NCBI RefSeq assembly: GCF_030646155.1
Contig: NZ_JAUTDN010000023.1
Span: 1-64,000, forward strand
Reading direction: 5' to 3'
Origin: Conexibacter sp. CPCC 205762
GTDB lineage: Bacteria; Actinomycetota; Thermoleophilia; Solirubrobacterales; Solirubrobacteraceae
Length of the DNA: 64,000 nucleotides
Shown one piece after another: positions 9,003 to 17,099 of this stretch. Each line of letters starts with the position of its first letter. Within the stretch, counting starts at the first letter, position 1. The position numbers were made by a program, and so were the translations under genes. The notes under the pieces were generated by a model. The model had not been told where the DNA came from and made no database searches. It worked only from the letters and a program-made list of their open reading frames with translations.

Positions 9003-9401
9003 GTGAGTCCAGCTCCGAAGCGTCCGCAGCGCGGCCGGCGCAGAGTTCGCAAGAACATCCCGGTCGGCCAGGCCCACATCAAGACGAGCTTCAACAACAC
9101 GATCGTCTCGCTGACTGACCGCGAGGGGAACGTGATCGCGTGGGAGTCGGCCGGTGGTGCCGGCTTCAAGGGCTCCCGCAAGTCGACGCCGTTCGCTGCG
9201 CAGGTGACCGCCGACGCGGCTGCGCGCAAGGGCATCGAGCACGGCCTCCAGAAGGTCGAGGTCTTCGTGAAGGGCCCCGGTTCCGGCCGCGAGACCGCGA
9301 TCCGCTCGCTCCAGGCCGCCGGCCTCGAGGTCACGGGCGTCAAGGACGTCACGCCCCAGGCGCACAACGGCTGCCGGCCGCGGAAGCGGCGGCGGGTCTG
9401 A
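9003..9401 (+). CDS. rpsK: 30S ribosomal protein S11 (uS11)
   Basis: uS11 lines the mRNA exit on the 30S platform. The 132-residue product contains [19 protein letters not shown] (residues ~24-42), [18 protein letters not shown] and the C-terminal [18 protein letters not shown]. The start is GTG at 9003, one base after rpsM. Normally rpsD follows; here there is a 192-base gap and then rpoA. Confidence 0.98.
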   Translation: MSPAPKRPQRGRRRVRKNIPVGQAHIKTSFNNTIVSLTDREGNVIAWESAGGAGFKGSRKSTPFAAQVTADAAARKGIEHGLQKVEVFVKGPGSGRETAIRSLQAAGLEVTGVKDVTPQAHNGCRPRKRRRV

Positions 9402-9503
9402 GGTCAGAGGGAGCGGGCGTGTCCGCTGTCGCCGGCGCCGATTCTCCGCGGCTGCCGGCGCCGCACGCCCAGCACCCCTCGAAATAAGTCTTGCTCCGTC
9501 GCC

Positions 9504-9523
9504 GGGCCGGCGCCCTCCGGCCC
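9504..9523. other. GC-rich hairpin in the rpsK-rpoA gap
   Basis: The 192-base gap 9402-9593 holds no gene. It contains a 7-bp perfect stem GGGCCGG/CCGGCCC with a six-base loop, and repeated GCCGGCGCC palindromes nearby. No T-run follows, so it is not a classic terminator. It marks the place where rpsD is usually found. Confidence 0.4.
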
Positions 9524-9593
9524 GCGCGACGCCCGGAAGACCGCCCCGCGGCGGGCGGCGCTCACGACACGACACGATTGGAACCGAACCCGA

Positions 9594-10589
9594 ATGCTTG
9601 ACTTCCAAGTCCCCCGTATCACCTCAGAGACCGTCGAGGAGAACCGCGGCTCCTTCACGATCGAGCCGCTCGATCGCGGGTTCGGCTACACGTTCGGCAA
9701 CTCTCTTCGCCGCGTCCTGCTCTCCTCGCTCGCCGGCGCCGCGGTCACGAGCGTGCGGATCGAGGGCGTCGCGCACGAGTTCTCCACGATCGCAGGCGTG
9801 AAGGAGGACGTGACCGACATCGTCCTCAACCTCAAGGGCATCGTCTGCCGCATGCACTCCGACGCGACGGAGATCGAGGCGCCGCTGGTCGTCACCGGCC
9901 CCGGCGAGATCACCGCCAAGGACATCGACCTGCCCTCCGGCGTCGAGATCCTCAACCCGGACGCGCACATCGCGACGCTCGAGAAGAAGACGAAGCTCGA
10001 GGTCTACCTGACGATCGGCCGCGGCCGCGGCTACCGTCCGGCCGAGGAGAACAAGTCGCCCGACCAGCCGATCGGCGTCATCCCGATCGACTCGATCTTC
10101 TCGCCCGTGCGTCGTGTCGCGTACGCGGTCGAGCAGGCGCGCGTCGGCCAGAAGACGGACTTCGACAAGCTCACGCTCGACATCGAGACCGACGGCTCGA
10201 TCGACCCGCAGGCCGCGCTCCGCGAGGCCGCCGAGATCCTGATCTCGCAGCTGGCGATCTTCACCGACGCGGACCGCGTCATCGAGCTGCGCGACACGGG
10301 CGGCCTCGGCGCGCTCGAGCCGGGCCTCGCCGGCGGTGTCGGCGGCGTGGGCGCGGCCGGCGGCCCGGGTGGCCGTCCCGCGAACGCGATGGACGACATC
10401 CTCATCGAGGAGCTGGAGCTCGGCGTCCGTTCGTACAACTGCCTCAAGCGCGCGGGCATCCAGACGGTCGGGGACCTGATCTCCAAGACCGAGAACGAGC
10501 TCAACGCGATTCCGAACTTCGGCAAGAAGTCGATCGACGAAGTCATCGAGACGCTGGAGGCCCGTGGCCTCCACCTGCGTCAGGACTAA
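9594..10589 (+). CDS. rpoA: DNA-directed RNA polymerase alpha subunit
   Basis: The alpha dimer nucleates RNA polymerase assembly; its C-terminal domain contacts UP elements and activators. The 331-residue product has the assembly domain (SFTIEPLDRGFGYTFGNSLR from ~residue 20; RRVLLSSLAGAAV) and the C-terminal domain (ELELGVRSYNCLKRAGI ... LNAIPNFGKKSIDEVIE, ~260-320). They are joined by a Gly/Ala/Pro-rich linker (~240-265). The ATG at 9594 has no strong Shine-Dalgarno sequence. Confidence 0.98.
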   Translation: MLDFQVPRITSETVEENRGSFTIEPLDRGFGYTFGNSLRRVLLSSLAGAAVTSVRIEGVAHEFSTIAGVKEDVTDIVLNLKGIVCRMHSDATEIEAPLVVTGPGEITAKDIDLPSGVEILNPDAHIATLEKKTKLEVYLTIGRGRGYRPAEENKSPDQPIGVIPIDSIFSPVRRVAYAVEQARVGQKTDFDKLTLDIETDGSIDPQAALREAAEILISQLAIFTDADRVIELRDTGGLGALEPGLAGGVGGVGAAGGPGGRPANAMDDILIEELELGVRSYNCLKRAGIQTVGDLISKTENELNAIPNFGKKSIDEVIETLEARGLHLRQD

Positions 10590-10613
10590 CGACCAGGTAC
10601 CCTTACCGATCCC

Positions 10614-10967
10614 ATGCGTCACCAGCGAAACCGCTATCAGCTCAGCCGCTCCTCCGCCCATCGGAAGGCGCTGCTCGCGAACCTCTGCAAGGAGGTCATC
10701 GCGCACGAGCGCATCAGAACCACCGAGACGAAGGCGAAGGCGGTCAAGCCGGAGCTGGAGAAGCTGATCACGCTCGCCAAGCGCGGCGATCTGCACTCCC
10801 GCCGCCAGGCGCTCTCCGCGCTCGGCCAGGACAAGTACTCGGTCTACAAGCTGTTCGAGGAGATCGCGCCCCGTTACACGGAGCGCCCGGGTGGCTACAC
10901 CCGCATCCTCAAGCTCGGCCCGCGTCGTTCCGACGCGACCGAGATGGTCTTCCTCGAGCTGGTCTGA
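10614..10967 (+). CDS. rplQ: 50S ribosomal protein L17 (bL17)
   Basis: bL17 is a 50S protein near the exit tunnel. The 117-residue product starts MRHQRNRYQLSRSSAHRKAL, the family signature, and contains RIRTTETKAKAVKPELEKLI. It ends with GGYTRILKLGPRRSDATEM, also conserved. It is 24 bases after rpoA, the typical end of the alpha cluster. Confidence 0.98.
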   Translation: MRHQRNRYQLSRSSAHRKALLANLCKEVIAHERIRTTETKAKAVKPELEKLITLAKRGDLHSRRQALSALGQDKYSVYKLFEEIAPRYTERPGGYTRILKLGPRRSDATEMVFLELV

Positions 10968-11010
10968 TCCAGCCCGGGGGCTTGCCTCCGACGAGCGTCA
11001 CGGTGGCGTG

Positions 11011-11820
11011 GTGAGCACTGCCCACGTCACCCGGCTGACGCTCGAATACGACGGCACCGGCTTCGCCGGTTGGGCGCGACAGCCCGGCCGGCGGACCGTC
11101 CAGCAGGAGCTGGAGCGGGCGCTCGCCGTCGTCCTCCGCCGCGAGCTCGCGGTCACCGTCGCCGGTCGCACCGACACCGGCGTCCACGCGCTCGCGCAGG
11201 TCGTCTCCTACGAGGGGGCGCTGGTCGCGCCGCACAAGCTCAACGCGCTGCTGCCCGACGACGTCGCGGTGCTCGACGCGTGCACGGCGCCGCCCGGCTT
11301 CAGCGCCCGCCACGACGCCACCAGCCGCGCGTATCGCTATCGCGTGCTGGCGCGCCGCAGCCGCAGCGCCCACCTGCGCGGCCGCGCGCTGCACTGGCCC
11401 CACCAGCTCGACCTCGACGCGCTCGACGGCTGCGCGGCCGCGCTCGTCGGCCTGCACGACTTCACCGCCTTCACGCCGACCGAGACCCACCACACGCGCT
11501 TCGAGCGCGAGGTGAGGACGGCGCGCTGGGAGCGCCGCGGCGAGCTGCTGGAGTTCGCGATCGAGGCCGACTCCTTCATGCGCAACATGAACCGGGTGCT
11601 GGTCGGGACGATGCTGGAGGTCGCCGGCGGCCGCGGGACGGTCGCGCAGTTCGCGGCGCTGCTTGACGGCGCGCCGCGCTCGGCCGCCGGCAAGACGGCG
11701 CCGCCGCACGGCCTCTACCTCGCCGGCGTCGGCTACGACGGCCGCCCGGTGCTCGCGCTCGCGGCGGCGCAGGCGGGCGTGGGACGCGGCGCGGCGGACG
11801 CGGCCAATACGATGGACTGA
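11011..11820 (+). CDS. truA: tRNA pseudouridine(38-40) synthase TruA
   Basis: TruA makes pseudouridine at positions 38-40 of tRNA anticodon arms. The ~269-residue product has EYDGTGFAGWARQPG near the start, the catalytic motif GRTDTGVHA (the first Asp is the nucleophile) around residue 50, and SFMRNMNRVLVGTMLEV near the C-terminal third. Two adjacent GTG codons (11008, 11011) could start it; both are close to the first conserved residue. It follows rplQ by ~40 bases, a common actinobacterial arrangement. Confidence 0.93.
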   Translation: MSTAHVTRLTLEYDGTGFAGWARQPGRRTVQQELERALAVVLRRELAVTVAGRTDTGVHALAQVVSYEGALVAPHKLNALLPDDVAVLDACTAPPGFSARHDATSRAYRYRVLARRSRSAHLRGRALHWPHQLDLDALDGCAAALVGLHDFTAFTPTETHHTRFEREVRTARWERRGELLEFAIEADSFMRNMNRVLVGTMLEVAGGRGTVAQFAALLDGAPRSAAGKTAPPHGLYLAGVGYDGRPVLALAAAQAGVGRGAADAANTMD

Positions 11821-11822
11821 CG

Positions 11823-12641
11823 ATGAAGATCCTCCTCACCAACGACGACGGCATCCACGCCGAGGGCATCAACGCGCTGCGCAGAGCGCTGGCGGCGCTG
11901 CCGGGCGTCGAGCTGCAGGTCGTCGCGCCCGACGGCAACCGCTCGGCGACCGCCCGCTCGATCACGACGCGGCGGCCGCTGTGGGTCGAGGAGGTCGACT
12001 TCGAGGACGGCACGGTCGGGCACGCGACCGACGGCACGCCGGTCGACTGCGTGCGGCTGACGATGCTCGGGATCGTCGACGGCTTCACGCCCGACCTCGT
12101 CGTCTCCGGCATCAACCACGGCCTCAACATCGGCGACGACGTGACCTACTCGGGCACCGTCGCGGCAGCCTTCGAGGCGCTGTTGATGAGAATGCCGGGG
12201 ATCGCCGTCTCGCAGCAGTCGACCGCGCGCGAGACCGACTTCCGCCAGGGCGTCGTGTTCGACTTCGACGCCGTCGCGCGCTTCACCGCGCGGCTCGTGC
12301 AGGAGCTGGATTCCGTCCCGCTGGAGCCGGGAACGCTCCTCAACGTGAACGCTCCCGGCAGCCATCCGACCGGCGTCGAGGTGACGCGGCTCGGCAAGCG
12401 CTTCTACCGCGACGCGCTCGAGCTGGCCGACGAGGAGCATCCGCGCCGCCGCCTCTTCCGCATCTACGGCGACGCCGCGGAGCTCCTCGACGACGAGGGC
12501 ACCGACATCGCCGCCGTCGCCGCCGGCAAGATCGCCGTCACGCCGATCCACTTCGACCTCACCAGCCATGACGGGCTCGAGCCGCTGCGCGGCGCCGAGC
12601 TGGAGCGGCTGATCGCGCCGGCGGCCCACGACGTCGAATGA
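11823..12641 (+). CDS. surE: 5'/3'-nucleotidase SurE
   Basis: SurE is a metal-dependent nucleoside monophosphatase tied to survival under stress. The 272-residue product starts MKILLTNDDGIHAEGI, with the metal-binding Asp-Asp pair, and has VVAPDGNRSATARSIT and SGINHGLNIGDDVTYSGTV as further family signatures. It begins two bases after truA and overlaps ligA at its stop (ATGA), so truA-surE-ligA look co-transcribed. Confidence 0.95.
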   Translation: MKILLTNDDGIHAEGINALRRALAALPGVELQVVAPDGNRSATARSITTRRPLWVEEVDFEDGTVGHATDGTPVDCVRLTMLGIVDGFTPDLVVSGINHGLNIGDDVTYSGTVAAAFEALLMRMPGIAVSQQSTARETDFRQGVVFDFDAVARFTARLVQELDSVPLEPGTLLNVNAPGSHPTGVEVTRLGKRFYRDALELADEEHPRRRLFRIYGDAAELLDDEGTDIAAVAAGKIAVTPIHFDLTSHDGLEPLRGAELERLIAPAAHDVE

Positions 12642-14686
12642 GCGACGGCGCGGCTCAGGAACCGGCGGCCCGTGCCGCTGAGCTGCGCAGACTGCTGGAG
12701 TACCACGGCCGCCGCTACTACGAGCTCGACGACCCCGAGATCGGCGACGACGCGTACGACGCGCTGCTGGACGAGCTGCGCGCGCTCGAACGCGACCAGC
12801 CCGAGCTGCTGACGCCGGACTCGCCGACGCAGCGGGTCGGCGGCCAGGTCGTCTCGGAGCTGAGCAAGGTCAGACACAGACGGCGGATGCTGTCGCTCGC
12901 CAACGCGCGCAGCGAGGAGGAGCTGCTGGCGTGGGTCGAGCGGATGCGCTCCCACCTCGCGCGCGAGGGGATCGCCGACCCGAGCTTCGACTACGTCGTC
13001 GAGCCGAAGGTCGACGGGCTGGCGATGTCGCTGCACTACAGAGACGGCGTGCTGGAGCGCGGCGTCACGCGCGGCGACGGCGAGACCGGCGAGGACGTGA
13101 CGCACAACATCCGCACGATCGAGGCGATCCCGAAGCGGATCGACGACGCGCCCAGATGGATCGAGGTGCGCGGCGAGGTCTACATGTCGCTGGCCGACTT
13201 CGAGGCGCTCAACACGCGCCGTGCCGAGGCCGGGCTGTCGACCTTCATGAACCCGCGCAACTCGGCGGCCGGCACGATCCGCCAGCTCGACGCGCGGCTG
13301 GCCGCCGAGCGGCCGCTGTCGATGTGGTGCTACCAGGTCGGCGAGACCGACGGGATCTCCTTCTCCAGCCACCACGAGGCGCTCGACTGGCTGAGCGCGC
13401 GCGGCTTCCCCGTCAACCCCGACATCAGACGCGTCAGAACCGCGGCGGCGGTCGTCAGACGCTGCCTGCAGTGGCAGGAGCGGCGCGGGGCGCTGCCGTT
13501 CGAGATCGACGGCGTCGTCGTCAAGGTCGACGACACCGAGCTGCAGCGGCGCCTGGGCGTCGTCGGGCGCGACCCGCGCTGGGCGATCGCCTGGAAGTTC
13601 CCGCCGACGACCGCCGTCACGAGACTGCTCGGCGTGATGTGGAACGTCGGCAAGTTCGGCACGCTGCATCCGTTCGCGAGACTGGAGCCGGTCCACGTCG
13701 GCGGCGTCACCGTCAAGCTCGCGACGCTGCACAACGAGGAGGACCTCGCGCGCAAGGACGTCCGCCCCGGCGACGACGTGATCGTGCTGCGCGCGGGGGA
13801 CGTGATCCCGCAGGTGATCTCGCCGGCGCCGCACGTCGCCGAGCGCAGCGACCGCGCGCCGGCGCCGAGACCGCCGGCCAGATGCCCGATCTGCGACACG
13901 CCGACGGTGAAGGACTCGGGCGTCTTCACGAAGTGCCCCAACCGCGCCTGCCCCGGGCGCCGCTGGCAGCAGCTGCAGACGTTCGTCGGCCGCGCCGGCA
14001 TGGACGTCGACGGGATCGGCGAGAAGCAGGTCTCGGCGCTGATGGAGGCCGGACTGGTCAGCAGACCGGGCGACTTCTACCGCCTCGACGCCGAGCAGCT
14101 GACGAGACTGGAGCGGTTCGGCGAGACGTCGGCCGCCAACGCCGTCGCGGCGATCGCGGCGACGAGGGAACGGCCGTTCGGGAGAGTCCTGTTCGCGCTC
14201 GTGATCGAGGGCGTCGGCAGCGTCACCGGCCGCAGCCTCGCGCAGCGCTTCCGCACGATCGAGGCGCTGCGCAGAGCGGATGCCGAGGAGATCAGCGCAA
14301 CCCCCGGGATCGGGCCGATCGTCGGCGCGCTGATCCACGACCAGCTGCAGGACGAGCGGCTGACCGAGGTGATCGACGACCTGCTCGCGCTCGGCGTGCG
14401 GATGGAGGAGCAGGGGCCGGCGCCGGGGGAGGGACCGCTCGCCGGCAAGGCGGTCGTGCTGACCGGCACGCTGCCCACCCTCACCCGCGAGCAGGCGACC
14501 GAGCTGGTGCTGGCGGCCGGCGGCCGCGTCACCTCGTCGGTGTCGAGAAGAACCGACTGGGTCGTCGCCGGCGACAGCCCCGGCACGAAGCTGGAGAAGG
14601 CCGAGCGGCTGAGAGTGCCGGTGCTCGACGAGGACGGCCTGCAGGCGCTGCTGCGCGGCGAGGGGACCGAAGATCGAAACAACTGA
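12638..14686 (+). CDS. ligA: NAD-dependent DNA ligase LigA
   Basis: LigA seals nicks in replication and repair using NAD. The 682-residue product has the domain order of the family: NAD-binding Ia region (YYELDDPEIGDDAYDALLDEL), adenylation domain with the nucleophile Lys124 in VEPKVDGLAMSL, OB fold, Cys4 zinc finger (CPIC ... CPNRAC, ~residues 415-430), helix-hairpin-helix region and a C-terminal BRCT domain (~600-675, GKAVVLTGTLPTLTREQA). It is complete and overlaps surE. Confidence 0.98.
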   Translation: MSDGAAQEPAARAAELRRLLEYHGRRYYELDDPEIGDDAYDALLDELRALERDQPELLTPDSPTQRVGGQVVSELSKVRHRRRMLSLANARSEEELLAWVERMRSHLAREGIADPSFDYVVEPKVDGLAMSLHYRDGVLERGVTRGDGETGEDVTHNIRTIEAIPKRIDDAPRWIEVRGEVYMSLADFEALNTRRAEAGLSTFMNPRNSAAGTIRQLDARLAAERPLSMWCYQVGETDGISFSSHHEALDWLSARGFPVNPDIRRVRTAAAVVRRCLQWQERRGALPFEIDGVVVKVDDTELQRRLGVVGRDPRWAIAWKFPPTTAVTRLLGVMWNVGKFGTLHPFARLEPVHVGGVTVKLATLHNEEDLARKDVRPGDDVIVLRAGDVIPQVISPAPHVAERSDRAPAPRPPARCPICDTPTVKDSGVFTKCPNRACPGRRWQQLQTFVGRAGMDVDGIGEKQVSALMEAGLVSRPGDFYRLDAEQLTRLERFGETSAANAVAAIAATRERPFGRVLFALVIEGVGSVTGRSLAQRFRTIEALRRADAEEISATPGIGPIVGALIHDQLQDERLTEVIDDLLALGVRMEEQGPAPGEGPLAGKAVVLTGTLPTLTREQATELVLAAGGRVTSSVSRRTDWVVAGDSPGTKLEKAERLRVPVLDEDGLQALLRGEGTEDRNN

Positions 14687-14710
14687 GCATCGGTACCGTT
14701 TGGACTCGGC

Positions 14711-16072
14711 ATGGGAACCGGGCTGATGCAGGGGACGGCCGCCGCGCGCTGGCAGCGCGCGCCGGCGAGATGGCAGATCGCGGGGCTGCTGGCGCTGCCG
14801 TACCTGCTGACGGTCGCCGTGCTGCGCGGGCTGACGGTCACGATGCCGACCTACCACGGCGGCGACGAGCTCACCTACCACCTGCCGACGATCGATCAGT
14901 TCCACGATCAGCTGCCGGGGGTGGACCTGGTCGACTACCCGGCCGCGCAGACACCGCTCTACCACCTGCTGACGGCGCTGTGGGGCTCGCTCGTCGGGAT
15001 GGAGCTGTGGCGGCTGCGGATCGTCGGCGTCGTCGCCTCCTACGTCGCCGTGCTGGTGCTCTACCGACTGCTGCGCCGCCACGCCGCGCTCGACGCCTGG
15101 CCGGCGGCCGGGCTGGCGCTCGTCTTCGCGCTCTCGCCGTACGTCTTCGGGCAGTCGTTCATCCTCGTCACCGACAACCTCGGGCTGCTGTTCTGCCTGC
15201 TGGCGATCGAGCGCTTCCTCGCCTTCTCGCGCGGCGACGGGCTGCCGCTGACGCCGTTCGCGCTCGCCTGCCTGTGGCTCTGCCTCGCGCTGCTGACGCG
15301 CCAGTCGTACGTCTGGCTGGGGCTGTTCGGCGGCGTCTGGCTGCTGAGCCGGCCGGGGATCGACCGCCGCCGGATCGCGCAGGGGATCGGGCTGCTGGCG
15401 CTCGCGGCGGTCCCCTTCGCGGCGCTCGTGATCGCCTGGAGAGGGATCGTGCCGGTCGGCGGCGACCCGGCCTCGTGCGGCCTCTGCGCGCCCGAGCAGG
15501 GGCGGCTCGGCTGGCGTGACGCCTCGCCGCTGCGGGCGCCGCTGTTCACGCTCGCGGTGCTGGCGATCTACGGCCCGCTGCTGTTCTGGCGGCCGGCATG
15601 GGACGCGCTGCGCGCTGCCGACCGCGCGACGCTGCGCTCCTGGGCGCGGACGGCGCTGATCGGCTTCGGCCTCGCACTGCTCGTGCTGCTGATCGTGCCG
15701 CTCTCCTACGGCAAGGGCGACGAGGGCTTCCTCTGGCGCGTCTCGCGCAGCGGGCCGCTGCTGCTGGACAGCTCGTGGCTGTTCTGGCTGCTGGTGCCGC
15801 TCGGCAGCGCCGTCGCCGCGCTCGGCCTTCGCCGCGCCGGCTGGCGCTCGCTGCCGGCGGTCCTGTTCGTCACCTTCCTCGTCGCGCAGCTGGCGACGCG
15901 GCTGCCGTACCAGAAGTACTTCGACCCGTTCGTGCTGCTCGTCTGCCTGCTGGCGCTGCGCCGCAGCGACCTGCGCTCGTGGCGTGACGCGCTCGGGCCG
16001 GTCGCGATCGTCGCGCTGTCGCTGCTGTACGTCGGCGCCTTCGCCGCCGGGCTGATCCTGGTCGAGTCGTAG
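14711..16072 (+). CDS. Polytopic membrane protein, possible GT-C glycosyltransferase (ALG10/DIE2-like)
   Basis: The 453-residue product has about ten hydrophobic helices. After the first helix comes an extracytoplasmic loop with HGGDELTYHLPTIDQF (Asp-Glu pair at about residues 48-52) and then YPAAQTPLYHLL, which recall the DE and TTPPGLY motifs of ALG10-type alpha-glucosyltransferases. GT-C enzymes use a polyprenyl-phosphate sugar and carry acidic residues in this first loop. The fold call is reasonable; donor, acceptor and exact family are inference. It stands alone 24 bases after ligA, convergent with a LysR gene. Confidence 0.6.
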   Translation: MGTGLMQGTAAARWQRAPARWQIAGLLALPYLLTVAVLRGLTVTMPTYHGGDELTYHLPTIDQFHDQLPGVDLVDYPAAQTPLYHLLTALWGSLVGMELWRLRIVGVVASYVAVLVLYRLLRRHAALDAWPAAGLALVFALSPYVFGQSFILVTDNLGLLFCLLAIERFLAFSRGDGLPLTPFALACLWLCLALLTRQSYVWLGLFGGVWLLSRPGIDRRRIAQGIGLLALAAVPFAALVIAWRGIVPVGGDPASCGLCAPEQGRLGWRDASPLRAPLFTLAVLAIYGPLLFWRPAWDALRAADRATLRSWARTALIGFGLALLVLLIVPLSYGKGDEGFLWRVSRSGPLLLDSSWLFWLLVPLGSAVAALGLRRAGWRSLPAVLFVTFLVAQLATRLPYQKYFDPFVLLVCLLALRRSDLRSWRDALGPVAIVALSLLYVGAFAAGLILVES

Positions 16073-16089
16073 GCCGCGGGGCCGCGCCG

Positions 16090-17004
16090 TCAGCTGGCGC
16101 CGGCGGCGGCGATCGCGCCGCCCTCGGCGACGACGAAGGCGCGAAACGCCTCGACCGCCGGCGCGCGCCAGCGGGTTCTGTCCCAGGCGAGCCCGAGCTG
16201 CCGCGCGGCGCCTCTGTCGGCGACCTGCAGGTGCGGCGTCGCCGGGTGCAGCTGCTCGGTGCCGCCGGCGTGCGGCGGCGGCAGCAGGCCGACGCCGAGG
16301 CCGGCCTCGACGAGGCCGCGGAGCGTCGCGACGTCGTCGCCCTCGAAGGCGATCTGCGGCGCGAAGCCGGCGGCGGCGCAGATCTCGTCGGTCACGCCGC
16401 GGATGCCGTACGCCGGCTTCATCGCGACGAACCGCTCCTGCGCGACCTCGGCGAGGCGCACGCGTCTGCGGGCGGCGAGGCGGTGGCCGGGCGGGACCGC
16501 CAGCCGCAGCGGCTCGCTCGTCAGCACGTGCCAGGCGATCGACGGGTCGTCGGGGCGCGGGCTGGTGACGACGAGATCGGCGCTGCCGTCGCGCAGCGCG
16601 GTCAGGATCGCGCTGGCGGAGTCCTGCGCCAGCTCCAGCGTCACCTGCGGGTGGACAGCGGCGAAGGCGCGCAGCAGGGCCGGCACGAGCCAGGTGCCGA
16701 AGGTGTGCAGGAAGGCGAGCGCGACGGTCCCGCTGCCGCTGGCGCCGGTCTCCTGCTCCAGCTCGGCGCGGCCGGCGTCGAGCTGGGCGAGCGCGCGGCG
16801 GGCGTGCTCGAGGTAGAGGCGGCCGTAGCGGTTGAGCCGCAGGCGGCGGCCGTCGCGGTCGAACAGCGGCACGCCGACGTCGGCCTGCACCCGCGCGAGC
16901 GCGCGCGACAGCGCCGACTGGCTGACGTGCAGTCTCGTCGCGGCGGCGGTGACGTGCTCGCACTCGGCGACGACGACGAACCAGTGCAGCTCCTCGAAGG
17001 TCAT
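16090..17004 (-). CDS. LysR-family transcriptional regulator
   Basis: The 304-residue product has an N-terminal winged HTH (FEELHWFVVVAECEHVTAAA ... LHVSQSALSRALARVQ, residues ~3-45) and a C-terminal two-lobed effector-binding domain. It is divergent from an MFS exporter gene with a 95-base gap. E. coli ynfL/ynfM shows the same LysR/MFS arrangement, so it probably controls that transporter and itself. The effector is unknown. Confidence 0.93.
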   Translation of the reverse strand: MTFEELHWFVVVAECEHVTAAATRLHVSQSALSRALARVQADVGVPLFDRDGRRLRLNRYGRLYLEHARRALAQLDAGRAELEQETGASGSGTVALAFLHTFGTWLVPALLRAFAAVHPQVTLELAQDSASAILTALRDGSADLVVTSPRPDDPSIAWHVLTSEPLRLAVPPGHRLAARRRVRLAEVAQERFVAMKPAYGIRGVTDEICAAAGFAPQIAFEGDDVATLRGLVEAGLGVGLLPPPHAGGTEQLHPATPHLQVADRGAARQLGLAWDRTRWRAPAVEAFRAFVVAEGGAIAAAGAS

Positions 17005-17099
17005 CGCCGCGGAGTCATCTCACAGATGCTGCTCACGCATCGGATTGTATTGAATCATGCATTGGACGAATCCTTCGTGCGGGCCTATCGTCGCCTGCC
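17005..17099. promoter_or_regulatory. Divergent LysR/MFS control region
   Basis: On the + strand, TTGGAC (17062-17067) and TATCGT (17086-17091), 18 bases apart, form a plausible promoter. Its start would fall one or two bases before the ATG at 17100, suggesting a leaderless MFS mRNA. On the - strand TACAAT (RC of about 17045-17050) is a candidate -10 for the LysR gene. The AT-richer stretch between them is a likely LysR binding site, but no clear T-N11-A box was fixed. Confidence 0.45.

Noticed and set aside
12464-16963. A 1499-codon open frame on the - strand opposite ligA and its neighbours
   Set aside because: Its translation is low-complexity Arg/Ala/Gln-rich text with no domains, and it is the shadow of real genes on the + strand in very GC-rich DNA.
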